Made by a program: the position numbers and the translations under genes. Positions 18,582 to 27,302 of a stretch of DNA of 64,000 nt are shown piece after piece (the stretch's first letter is position 1; every line of letters begins with the position of its first letter). Source of the DNA: an uncultured Erysipelotrichaceae bacterium (lineage in GTDB: Bacteria > Bacillota_I > Bacilli_A > Erysipelotrichales > Erysipelotrichaceae); contig CAMVGT010000007.1 of the NCBI GenBank assembly GCA_947167125.1, forward strand, positions 1 through 64,000, given 5' to 3'. Under the pieces are notes generated by a model that had not been told where the DNA came from, ran no database searches, and saw only the letters and a program-made list of their open reading frames with translations.

Positions 18582-20562
18582 CAAGCCACTCCATTCCGTC
18601 GAGAATCCGGATTGTATCTTCGCTGCTGTAGCCCTGCTGGACACAGCTCTTGTATACACGGGCCTTGAGTTCGAAACCGCTGTATTTGCGGCTGTATCTT
18701 CTTCTTGCCTTATCGATCTGGGTTCTCAGATTCTTATCTTCATTGTTTCTCACATTGGAGAAATCGAGTTTTTCAATCACACTGTTGGCAAGATCAGCCG
18801 AAAATCCGCTCTGCACAAGCTTTGTGCGGATGAAATCGGTTGTCCTGCGCGAAGACGCTGACCGTTTCTTCTTAAGGATTTTTTCAGCCAGAATCCGCGC
18901 GTTTTCGCCTTCATCATTGTAACGCTGCAGCACTTCATCGGCGATTTCTGTACCGATGCCTTTGCGCTCGAGGCTTCTGCGGATTTTGTCTTCCCCGTAC
19001 AGCGCGCTCTTCATGCGCAGCACTTCCGCTTCGCAATAGGAGCGGTCATCGAGATATGCATTGCGCACAAGGCGGTCGATGATTTCTTCAATCTGCTCGC
19101 TGTCGCATTCGGTATTTGCCTTCAGCCAGTCCTGCATTTCCTTTACGCTGCGGTCGCGGATGGAAAGTTTTGTCAGGCATCTGCGGTAAGCCTTGTTTTC
19201 TTCCTGATGGCGCTTGAGGATCTCAACGGTCCCCGGCGCGACAACGCGTCCTTTCTTCAGACCGTATTCATAGAAGTCATCCAGGGAGACATCGAGAACC
19301 AGTTCTTTTTCAAGACCCCTTTTCAGCGTCACTTCAATCGAATCGGATTTGCCTTTCGCCTTAGCAAGCATATAGCTGTCTTCCGACTCTTCAATGACGC
19401 GGTTGTATACCTGCATCAGCTGTTCATAGAAGACTTCGGAAGAATACGGCTCCGCCTGCTCAGCGGCATCCTTTGACATTTCTTTGAGTTTATCACTGTC
19501 CATTGCACAGAATTCCTTCAAAACATTGCTCAGGCCCTGTTCATCATCGAAATACCAGCCTGTTTTTCCTTCAATCAGAAGATCTTTCAGCACATCATCG
19601 CGGCGCGCAAATAAAGGCAGGCCGGAAGCCAGTGCTTCAATAAATGTCATTCCCTGCGTCTCGGAAAGACTTGCGGAAATAAACGCGTCCGCGCTGCGGT
19701 AGAAATCCGGTACACGGGCCGATTCAATCGGTCCGGCAAAGCTGACGCTGTGCTTGAGATTCAAAGAAGCGGAAAGTTCCTTCAGACGTTCGAGATCCGG
19801 TCCCCCGCCGACAATCAGCAGCTTCACCGGCGCACCGCTGTCATGCGCCTGCGCAAATCCGCGGATCACAAGATCAAGCGCTTTTTCTTCCGCAATTCTG
19901 CCGACATAGATCACCAGGCGGTCATCCGCGCTGAAACCGTATTCCTGACGGATTTTAGCCGTTGTTTCAGGCGCCTGGGCTGCCGGATTGAAGCGGTCGA
20001 GCTGCAGGCCGGTCGGAATCACATTGATCTTTTTATAGATGCGGTAGCTCAGCAGCGACTGCTTTGTCTTTTCACTCGGCACGATGACTTCCATGGAGGC
20101 GTCAGCGTAAAGCTTTGTGACATCCGCTACTCTCTTTTTCATTGTCTGATCCAGACGGTCAGAATGGATCAGGTTCACATAATGGGTATAGTCTTCATAG
20201 GTCGTATGGTATGTCATAATCAGCGGAATCCGGAATTCCCTTGCGCATTTGCGCGCAAAAATCCCGATTCCGAACTCTGTCTGAGCGTGAATCAGGTCAA
20301 GGTGAAGCTTCCGGATTTCTTCGAGCGCAAACGGATGCGTGAAGGTTGTCATTGAATAGCCGTAAATCGCCTTGAGCTGAATGCCGGCCAGCCGGTAGAC
20401 TCTTCCGTCCTTATCCCAGACGCCTCTGAAGATTCCTTTTCTTGTGGTGACCACATAAACCTCGTGGCCGTGTTTCATCATCTCCTGAAAAACGATGTGC
20501 GTACTGTTTGCAACACCGTTGATTTCAGGGGGATATGTATCTGTAAATAATCCGATTCTCAT
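18568..20562 (-). CDS. Fusion protein: N-terminal GT4 glycosyltransferase (diacylglycerol glucosyltransferase-like) and C-terminal RecX-like domain
   Basis: N-part MRIGLFTDTYPPEINGVANSTHIV...VIYVGRIAEEKALDLVI...ASLSETQGMTFIEALASGLP; last ~255 aa match the RecX pattern (LDDFYEYGLKKGRV..., CLTKLSIRDRSVKEMQDWL, LVRNAYLDDRSYCEAEV, IRRSLERKGI). Continuous ORF. Confidence 0.85.
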   Translation of the reverse strand: MRIGLFTDTYPPEINGVANSTHIVFQEMMKHGHEVYVVTTRKGIFRGVWDKDGRVYRLAGIQLKAIYGYSMTTFTHPFALEEIRKLHLDLIHAQTEFGIGIFARKCAREFRIPLIMTYHTTYEDYTHYVNLIHSDRLDQTMKKRVADVTKLYADASMEVIVPSEKTKQSLLSYRIYKKINVIPTGLQLDRFNPAAQAPETTAKIRQEYGFSADDRLVIYVGRIAEEKALDLVIRGFAQAHDSGAPVKLLIVGGGPDLERLKELSASLNLKHSVSFAGPIESARVPDFYRSADAFISASLSETQGMTFIEALASGLPLFARRDDVLKDLLIEGKTGWYFDDEQGLSNVLKEFCAMDSDKLKEMSKDAAEQAEPYSSEVFYEQLMQVYNRVIEESEDSYMLAKAKGKSDSIEVTLKRGLEKELVLDVSLDDFYEYGLKKGRVVAPGTVEILKRHQEENKAYRRCLTKLSIRDRSVKEMQDWLKANTECDSEQIEEIIDRLVRNAYLDDRSYCEAEVLRMKSALYGEDKIRRSLERKGIGTEIADEVLQRYNDEGENARILAEKILKKKRSASSRRTTDFIRTKLVQSGFSADLANSVIEKLDFSNVRNNEDKNLRTQIDKARRRYSRKYSGFELKARVYKSCVQQGYSSEDTIRILDGMEWLDEEN

Positions 20563-21665
20563 AGATTTCCAAGTTCCTCTTTGAGTGTTTCTTTCGCATA
20601 GGTTCGCGGCAGTTCTTTCACCTGATCCAGCGGAATATCCTTCTGCATCCTGCCGTACATAAAGACAAATGCACCGATGATCAGCGTCTGATAGAATGTC
20701 ACAAAACGCCATAAAATCATAATCGATGCCGCGTCCGGACGGGCAAAGATGGTTGAAAACATCAGAATGAAAGTCGCTTCGGTACCGCCGGAACTGCCGG
20801 GCATCGGCAGAAACGCGTTGATCATCGCGACATAGCTGGAAAGCGCAATGATATCGAGAAGCTGCGAAGGATGCACTTCAATCTTCAGCGCGACGGCGCA
20901 GAAATACGGAATGCTGTAATAAATCAGCAGACGGACCAGATCCGCCGCCGACAGCATCACGATCATCTTCTTGTGGGTCCGCAGTACGACGATTTCCTTG
21001 GAGAATTCGTACAGCGACTTATCGAGCTTCTCCTGCGCTTCTTCGATATTCTTTACGATATGCAGCTTATGGCCGATTTTCAGGCCGCTTGTCGTCAGCC
21101 AGCGGTAGAACCGCGGTGAGTTGGCAAGCAGATAAAGGAAGAAGATAATTCCCGCACTGACCGCAAATCCGGCAATGACAATCAGGAAGAATTTCGAGAA
21201 ATTGCTGTAGAAATAGGAAAATCTCAAAATCAATAATAACAATACAAACAGCGTCATCGTTGTCTGATAGACAATGAAATCCAGCCATAAAATGCCGATG
21301 GAACTGGATACGGGAATCCCCTGCTTGCGGAAAATATATCCCTGGGCAACCTGGCCGCCGCTGGCACCGGGTGTGATATTGCAGAAAAGGCCGGCTGTAT
21401 AGGCATTGATGAATCCCTGCTTCAATGTGTAATGCGGATAGGTCTGATTGCATTCCAGTTTCAGGCTCCAGCCTAAAACAAGGCGCTCAAAAACCATCAG
21501 CAGCACAAGTCCGATGACTGCCGGGATGCTGGCATTCTTCAGAGTCGCGAGTACTTCCGGGCCGTCCTTGCGCAGTGTCAGCCAGAGCACGGCTGCCGCA
21601 AGTGCGAATATCAGAAATATATTAAAAGCTGTACTTGAAAACAGCTTCTTTATCTTTTCCTTCAT
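20559..21665 (-). CDS. Lysylphosphatidylglycerol synthase TM region/UPF0104-like membrane protein (flippase-like)
   Basis: Multi-TM; MPGSSGGTEATF and PGASGGQVAQGYIF motifs of the family; overlaps the GT-RecX gene. Confidence 0.82.
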   Translation of the reverse strand: MKEKIKKLFSSTAFNIFLIFALAAAVLWLTLRKDGPEVLATLKNASIPAVIGLVLLMVFERLVLGWSLKLECNQTYPHYTLKQGFINAYTAGLFCNITPGASGGQVAQGYIFRKQGIPVSSSIGILWLDFIVYQTTMTLFVLLLLILRFSYFYSNFSKFFLIVIAGFAVSAGIIFFLYLLANSPRFYRWLTTSGLKIGHKLHIVKNIEEAQEKLDKSLYEFSKEIVVLRTHKKMIVMLSAADLVRLLIYYSIPYFCAVALKIEVHPSQLLDIIALSSYVAMINAFLPMPGSSGGTEATFILMFSTIFARPDAASIMILWRFVTFYQTLIIGAFVFMYGRMQKDIPLDQVKELPRTYAKETLKEELGNL

Positions 21666-21853
21666 GGCTTTATTATACTATCGATAGAATCTGTTCTCAA
21701 TCGGATTCATTTCAGCACAGAGAATGTAAAAAAAGCTTAAAACTCTGAAACCGTATCCTGTGAATAACGCATTGTGAGGCTTAAGATGATTTCGATTGAT
21801 CTTATACTTCCCTTAAGAACTGTTTCTTTTTACATCCGATATGATAGAATAGA

Positions 21854-21889
21854 CAGGCGCGGAAAATGTTAACTTTTTCCGTACGCCTG
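21854..21889 (+). promoter_or_regulatory. Long imperfect inverted repeat in the 5' UTR of a glycosyltransferase gene
   Basis: CAGGCGCGGAAAA-tgttaac-TTTTTCCGTACGCCTG just upstream of the SD; no T tract. Confidence 0.5.
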
Positions 21890-21902
21890 ATATGAGGTAA
21901 TT

Positions 21903-22913
21903 ATGAAAATTCTGCTGTATTTTGAAGGTGAAGAGCTGATTAAGAAATCCGGTGTAGGCCGGGCTCTTGAACATCAGAAGAAAGCACTGGAATCAGTCGG
22001 AATCGAATATACAACCGATCCGAAATCTGACGATTATGATATCCTTCACATTAACACTTATGCTTTAAAAAGTGATTTTGTGGTTCTTAAGGCAAGATCG
22101 TTGGGAAAACCCGTCATCTATCATGCCCATTCCACCATGGAAGATTTTCTGGACAGCTTTCGTCTTTCCAATTTCATCGCTCCTATTTACAAACAGAGAC
22201 TCGTCCATCTGTACAATTCCGCAGATATACTGATCACACCGACCCCCTATTCCAAACGGATTCTGGAAGGCTACGGTCTGAAAAAGCCGATCTATGCCGT
22301 TTCCAACGGAATCGATCTCGACACATACCGGATCTCAGAGAAAAATGAGAAAGCGTTCAGAAATTATTTCAATCTCAAAGAAGGAGAAAAAGCCGTCATC
22401 GGTGTCGGCCTTCTGTTTCAGAGAAAAGGTCTGTTCGATTTCCTGGAAGTCGCATCGAGAATGCCGGATGTGAAATTCATCTGGTTCGGCGATATCTCAC
22501 GTGTTCTTCTTCCCAATGCGATTATCGAAGCGATCGATCACTGCCCTTCCAATGTCATCTTCCCCGGCTATATCAGCGGCGATCTGATGAGAGGCGCATT
22601 CTCCGGTGCCGACGCATTCTTCTTCCCTTCCTATGAGGAGAATGAAGGCATTGTTGTCCTGGAGGCACTCGCTTCCAGACAGACAGCTGTCCTGCGCGAT
22701 ATCGGCGCATATGATGCCTGGGCAAAGAACGGCGAAAACTGCTATCTCTGCAATAACAACGACCAGTTTGAAAGTGTATTGAGACGCCTGTTAAGCGGTG
22801 AGCTGCCGCGGATCGGTGAAGCCGGATACAAAGTTGCACAGGACCGTTCCATTGATAAGATCGGTGCCCAGCTCAAGGAAATCTACGAAACTCTCTTAAG
22901 CAAATACCGCTAG
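21903..22913 (+). CDS. GT4-family glycosyltransferase
   Basis: GVGRALEHQKKAL..., VGLLFQRKGLFDFLEVA, SYEENEGIVVLEALAS. Confidence 0.88.
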   Translation: MKILLYFEGEELIKKSGVGRALEHQKKALESVGIEYTTDPKSDDYDILHINTYALKSDFVVLKARSLGKPVIYHAHSTMEDFLDSFRLSNFIAPIYKQRLVHLYNSADILITPTPYSKRILEGYGLKKPIYAVSNGIDLDTYRISEKNEKAFRNYFNLKEGEKAVIGVGLLFQRKGLFDFLEVASRMPDVKFIWFGDISRVLLPNAIIEAIDHCPSNVIFPGYISGDLMRGAFSGADAFFFPSYEENEGIVVLEALASRQTAVLRDIGAYDAWAKNGENCYLCNNNDQFESVLRRLLSGELPRIGEAGYKVAQDRSIDKIGAQLKEIYETLLSKYR

Positions 22914-22920
22914 CATTGCA

Positions 22921-22947
22921 GGTCCGCTGATCAGCGGATCTTTTTTT
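22921..22947 (+). terminator. Terminator of the GT gene
   Basis: GGTCCGCTGATCAGCGGATC followed by TTTTTTT. Confidence 0.8.
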
Positions 22948-22974
22948 ATCCCCTGCTGTTTTATTGAAAGCGTC

Positions 22975-23003
22975 AAAAAAAGACCATGCGCATGAGCATG
23001 GCC
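22975..23003 (-). terminator. Terminator of the PFOR gene
   Basis: Minus: GGCCATGCTCATGCGCATGGTC followed by TTTTTTT. Confidence 0.75.
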
Positions 23004-23043
23004 TTTCTTTTTGGATTTAATTGTTGATTTTATCAGAAGATGA

Positions 23044-26000
23044 TCAGTCTTCCTGGAGCTTTGCCTTTGTGACAAGCTTCTTATAGCGGATCTGAGCATC
23101 GCTGAGTGTCTTAGCGAATGCTTCTTCAGCAGCTTCAGCGCCTCTGAGCTTCGGCAGGTTGAAGTAACGTGCTTCGTTCATCAGGAAGTCATGGAACTTA
23201 TCCCACTTCGGTTCTTTGGAGTCGATTGTGAGCGGCTTTTCATTTCTCGGATCATAACGGTACAGAGTGACATAACCGCATTCAACAGCATTCTTCTGGA
23301 TGATCGGTGCCTTCACGAGACCGCCCTTAATACCCTGCTCCGCGCAAGGGCAGTAAGCGATGATGATGGAAGGTCCATTGTAGCTTTCAGCTTCCTGGAA
23401 TGCCTTGATTGTCTGCAGCTGGTTAGCGCCCATGGATACGGAAGCGACATAAGCTGTGCCGTATTCCATAACGATCTGACCGAGGTCCTTCTTAGCCAGT
23501 GCCTTACCGCCGGCAGCGAACTTCGCGATGGAAGCAGCCTGGGAGGACTTGGAGGACTGACCGCCGGTGTTGGAGTAAACTTCTGTGTCGAGTACGAGGA
23601 CGTTGACGTTCAGGTTGTTAGCCATGACGTGGTCGAGTCCGCCGTAACCGATATCATAAGCCCATCCGTCGCCGCCGACGATCCATACGGACTTACCGAC
23701 AAGGTCTCTCTCCATTTCGAGGAGTTCCTTGACAGCTTCATTGGAGGATGCCTTGACACCTGCAACGATCTTGTCCTTGAGAGCTCTGTGCTGGTCTCTG
23801 TCTTCGCCGGATGCGATGTAAGCTTCGAATACTTCCTTGAGTTCAGGTTCGACAGCATCGAGGTTGTCTTCCATGATTCTCAGGATTCTGGAGCCCTTGG
23901 CTGCCTGTGCGATTGCCATACCGAAACCGAATTCAGCATTGTCTTCGAACAGGGAGTTAGCCCATGCGACACCATTGCCGTCCTTGTCTGTTACGAACGG
24001 TGTGGAAGGTGTGGAGGAGCAGTAGATCATGGAGCAGCCTGTAGCGTTGGCAACCATCATGTCTTTACCGAACAGCTGGGAAGCCAGTCTGTAGTAAGGA
24101 GCTTCGCCGCAGCCCGGGCAGCATCCGGAAACTTCGAAGTAAGGCATCATCAGAGAGATACCCTGTACGGAGTTCGGGTTCATGACATACTGTGTCTTGT
24201 ATTCTGTCTCTTTGTAGAGGTAGTCTGCCAGAGGTTCCTGACCCTGCTGTGTATCAACATCAGCAGCGGAGAGAGCCTTGACAGGGCAAGCTGTAAGACA
24301 TACGCCGCAGCCTACGCAGTTAGCCGGGGAGAGCTGGATTCTGTAAACCAGACCTGCGTCCTTGGCTCCCTTGTAAACAGCTGTCGGTTCCTTTGTTGTG
24401 AATTCAACATTGTTAGCCTTAGCGATTTCTTCAGCCTTTGCAACTTCGTCAGCGTTCAGCAGGAACGGACGGATTGTTGCGTGCGGGCACGCGAATGCGC
24501 ACTGACCGCATTCGATACACTTCGCTGCATCCCATGCAGGAACCTGAGCAGCGATGTTTCTCTTCTCACGGAAGGAGACGTTTTCCGGAATGGAACCGTC
24601 GATAACTTCCGGCTTGAGGAAAGAGGAAACAGGCATCTGATAGCCTTCCAGAGCGTTGATTCTCTGGAGGTTCTCATCGAAGTATTCATCGCCTGTCTTG
24701 ACGATCAGGGATGAATCATAAGGCAGGTTGCTCCATGCCGGATCAACATCAACCTTGACAAGTCCTTCTTTACCCTTGTCAATAGCAGCGCAGTTGTTGT
24801 TAACAACATCTTCGCCCTTACGCGCATATGTGTGGCGCGCGGAATCCTTCATCAGTTCAACGGATGTGTCATACGGCATGATCTGCTCGTTCAGCGCGAA
24901 GAATGCGGACTGCAGAATTGTGTTTGTATGACGGCCCATGTGTGTTTCCTGAGCCAGCTTTGTAGCGTTGATGATGTAGAAGTTAGCCTTCTTGTCAGCC
25001 AGAGCTGCGAGCATTCTGTTCGGCAGTCTGTCAGCGATTTCATCAGCCGGGATTGTTGTGTTCAGCAGGAATGTTCCGCCTTCTTTGAGGTTGCGGACCA
25101 TATCGAACTTGAAGCAGTAGGAATCCAGGGAGCAGGAAATGAAGTCAGCCTTGTCAATATAGTACGGGCTGTGGATCGGGCTCTTGCCGAATCTCAGATG
25201 GGAACGGGTTACACCGCCGGCCTTTCTGGAGTCGTATGCAAAGTAAGCCTGGGAATACAGATCTGTGTTGTTGCCGATGATCTTTACAGTGCTCTTGTTA
25301 GCGCCGACAGTACCGTCGGAACCGAGACCGTAGAACAGGCAGCTTGTGTAGTCCGCGTCAACATGGATGTCAACCGGTGCCAGGGACAGATTTGTAACAT
25401 CATCGTCAATACCGATTGTGAATTCTTCTTTCGGTTCATCCTTCTTGAGTTCTTCATAAACAGCATTGATATGGGACGGGTTGGTGTCCTTGGAGGACAG
25501 ACCGTAACGGCCGCCGATGATTGTGAGATCTGTGTGCTTTCTCAGTGCATAGCAGACATCGAGGAAGAGAGGTTCTCTTGCACCCTGTTCCTTAGCACGG
25601 TCGAGAACAGCAATCTTCTTGACTGTTGCAGGCAGAACAGCTTCCAGATACTTCTGGGAGAACGGACGGTACAGATAAACCTTGATCAGACCGACTTTCT
25701 CGCCTCTCTTGACGAGTGTGTTGATTGTTTCTGTAATTGTGTCAGTAACGGAACCCATCGCAACGATGACTCTTTCCGCATCCGGAGCACCGACATATAC
25801 GAACGGAGCATATTCACGTCCTGTATGTTCGCTGATTGCCTTGAAGTACTTGGCAGCGATGTCCGGTACAGCTTCGTAGTGCTTGTTCTGCGCTTCAGCA
25901 GCCTGGAAGTAGATGTCGTCATTCTGGGAGCCGCCTCTTGTGACTGCGTTTCCATGCGGATTCAGTGCATGAGCACGGAATGCTTCAACCTTTTCCATCG

Positions 26001-26598
26001 GCAGCAGGCTCTTGAGGAAGTCATAGTCCATGACTTCGATCTTGTCTACTTCGTGGGATGTACGGAAACCGTCAAAGAAGTGCATGACAGGAACGGAACC
26101 GTCAATAGCGATCAGATGCGCAGCACCGGCCAGGTCCATACAGTCCTGAACGGAGTGTGAGCACATCATGACAACGCCTGTCTGACGGCAAGCATAAACG
26201 TCCTGATGGTCGCCGAAGATACTCAGTGTGTGAGTAGCCAGTGAACGTGCTGCAACATGGATAACGCCCGGCAGCATTTCGCCCTTCAGCTTATAGAGAT
26301 TAGGGATCATCAGCAGAAGACCCTGGGATGCTGTGAATGTAGCAGCCAGAGAGCCTGCCTGAAGAGCGCCATGGATTGCACCGGCAGCGCCGCCTTCAGC
26401 CTGCATTTCAACAACCTTGACCTTGTCGCCGAAGACGTTTGTACGTCCTGCAGTTGCCCAGTCATCGGTATGTTCTGCCATCGGTGAAGACGGAGTGATC
26501 GGATAGATGCCAGCTACTTCCGTGAACGCATACGCGGAATGGGCAGTAGCGGTATTGCCATCCATAGCATCGAAAACTTTTTTGTTTTCAGTAGTCAT
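23044..26598 (-). CDS. nifJ: Pyruvate:ferredoxin (flavodoxin) oxidoreductase
   Basis: 1184 aa; two 4Fe-4S motifs (CIECGQCAFACP, CVGCGVCLTACP), TPP domain (VWIVGGDGWAYDIGYGGLDHV), SPSSPMAEHTDDW N-terminus. Confidence 0.97.
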   Translation of the reverse strand: MTTENKKVFDAMDGNTATAHSAYAFTEVAGIYPITPSSPMAEHTDDWATAGRTNVFGDKVKVVEMQAEGGAAGAIHGALQAGSLAATFTASQGLLLMIPNLYKLKGEMLPGVIHVAARSLATHTLSIFGDHQDVYACRQTGVVMMCSHSVQDCMDLAGAAHLIAIDGSVPVMHFFDGFRTSHEVDKIEVMDYDFLKSLLPMEKVEAFRAHALNPHGNAVTRGGSQNDDIYFQAAEAQNKHYEAVPDIAAKYFKAISEHTGREYAPFVYVGAPDAERVIVAMGSVTDTITETINTLVKRGEKVGLIKVYLYRPFSQKYLEAVLPATVKKIAVLDRAKEQGAREPLFLDVCYALRKHTDLTIIGGRYGLSSKDTNPSHINAVYEELKKDEPKEEFTIGIDDDVTNLSLAPVDIHVDADYTSCLFYGLGSDGTVGANKSTVKIIGNNTDLYSQAYFAYDSRKAGGVTRSHLRFGKSPIHSPYYIDKADFISCSLDSYCFKFDMVRNLKEGGTFLLNTTIPADEIADRLPNRMLAALADKKANFYIINATKLAQETHMGRHTNTILQSAFFALNEQIMPYDTSVELMKDSARHTYARKGEDVVNNNCAAIDKGKEGLVKVDVDPAWSNLPYDSSLIVKTGDEYFDENLQRINALEGYQMPVSSFLKPEVIDGSIPENVSFREKRNIAAQVPAWDAAKCIECGQCAFACPHATIRPFLLNADEVAKAEEIAKANNVEFTTKEPTAVYKGAKDAGLVYRIQLSPANCVGCGVCLTACPVKALSAADVDTQQGQEPLADYLYKETEYKTQYVMNPNSVQGISLMMPYFEVSGCCPGCGEAPYYRLASQLFGKDMMVANATGCSMIYCSSTPSTPFVTDKDGNGVAWANSLFEDNAEFGFGMAIAQAAKGSRILRIMEDNLDAVEPELKEVFEAYIASGEDRDQHRALKDKIVAGVKASSNEAVKELLEMERDLVGKSVWIVGGDGWAYDIGYGGLDHVMANNLNVNVLVLDTEVYSNTGGQSSKSSQAASIAKFAAGGKALAKKDLGQIVMEYGTAYVASVSMGANQLQTIKAFQEAESYNGPSIIIAYCPCAEQGIKGGLVKAPIIQKNAVECGYVTLYRYDPRNEKPLTIDSKEPKWDKFHDFLMNEARYFNLPKLRGAEAAEEAFAKTLSDAQIRYKKLVTKAKLQED

Positions 26599-26631
26599 AT
26601 GTCCTCCTAATTAACCGCTAATATTATACTC

Positions 26632-26645
26632 CGCAAGCGCTATAA
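26632..26645 (-). promoter_or_regulatory. cre-like half-palindrome upstream of PFOR
   Basis: CGCAAGCGCTATAA, partial match to TGWAAGCGNTWNCA. Confidence 0.3.
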
Positions 26646-26712
26646 AATAAATGGACGATGTGGAAAAAACCATGGCTGAAAAGCGATGCGCGGGCACCTT
26701 TTCAAACAGGCA

Positions 26713-26740
26713 TAAAAAAGGGCTCACAATGTGAGCCCGA
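26713..26740 (-). terminator. Terminator of the yneF-like gene
   Basis: Minus: GGGCTCACATTGTGAGCCC followed by TTTTTT. Confidence 0.85.
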
Positions 26741-26751
26741 TGCCGTGTCAG

Positions 26752-26961
26752 TTATTTCTGTAGCTGCTTCATGACCTGACGGATCTGCGCCTCGGAAGGC
26801 TTGCGACCCATCTGCATGAACATTGCGCGAACCATCTTCTCGTTGATCGGAGGATTTTCGCGAAGCTGTTTTTCAAAGTACTTTTTAGTAATGAAGAATG
26901 TAGCGATTGCGGCAACGACAGCGCCTGCTACAAACCATCCCAAAGATGCCCAGAATGTCAT
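26752..26961 (-). CDS. YneF/UPF0154-family small membrane protein
   Basis: 69 aa; TM plus KKYFEKQLRENPPINEKMVRAMFMQMGRKPSEAQIRQVMKQLQK, typical of YneF. Confidence 0.9.
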   Translation of the reverse strand: MTFWASLGWFVAGAVVAAIATFFITKKYFEKQLRENPPINEKMVRAMFMQMGRKPSEAQIRQVMKQLQK

Positions 26962-27061
26962 AATTTATTCACCTGCCTGTTTCTACAATCGGTATTTTAC
27001 CTTTTTTCCATGCACTGTGCAACATGTGAATTGCCCCCCTGCCCTCACTGCGCTTCAAAAG

Positions 27062-27250
27062 AAAACTGCCCGTGATGCGGGCAGTCATTCTCTTCTTAAA
27101 AGCCGAAGGGGTGATATGTTCCCTCTTATGTAGAGGTGGGTATTCTTGGTCATCCCTCAGGATTCCCGGCCGTACCGGGCGTTCACAACAGAAATCGCCA
27201 GTCAGAATTCCCTTATATCAAAATGTAGGAAAAATATGTGATCCTCCGGC
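27062..27250 (-). ncRNA. 6S RNA-like small RNA (candidate ssrS)
   Basis: TATAAT on minus (27262-27257); closing stem GCCGGAGG (27250-27243)/CCUUCGGC (27109-27102) plus UUCCU/GGGAA; A/U-rich central bubble; terminal stem GGGaAUUCU/AGAAUaCCC; CCCGG/CCGGG hairpin; terminator CTGCCCGCATCACGGGCAG-TTTTC; downstream of aspS. Confidence 0.6.
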
Positions 27251-27302
27251 ACTGATATTATAGCAGTGCGGTTATGAAATAACAGTCTTGACAGTGACAG
27301 GA

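Noticed and set aside
21700-21902. Riboswitch in the leader of the glycosyltransferase gene
   Set aside because: Only one inverted repeat is evident; no match to a riboswitch consensus I can recognise.
23191-26160. Long plus-strand ORFs (507 and 442 aa) opposite PFOR
   Set aside because: Mirror-frame ORFs produced by codon bias on the coding strand; composition is not protein-like.
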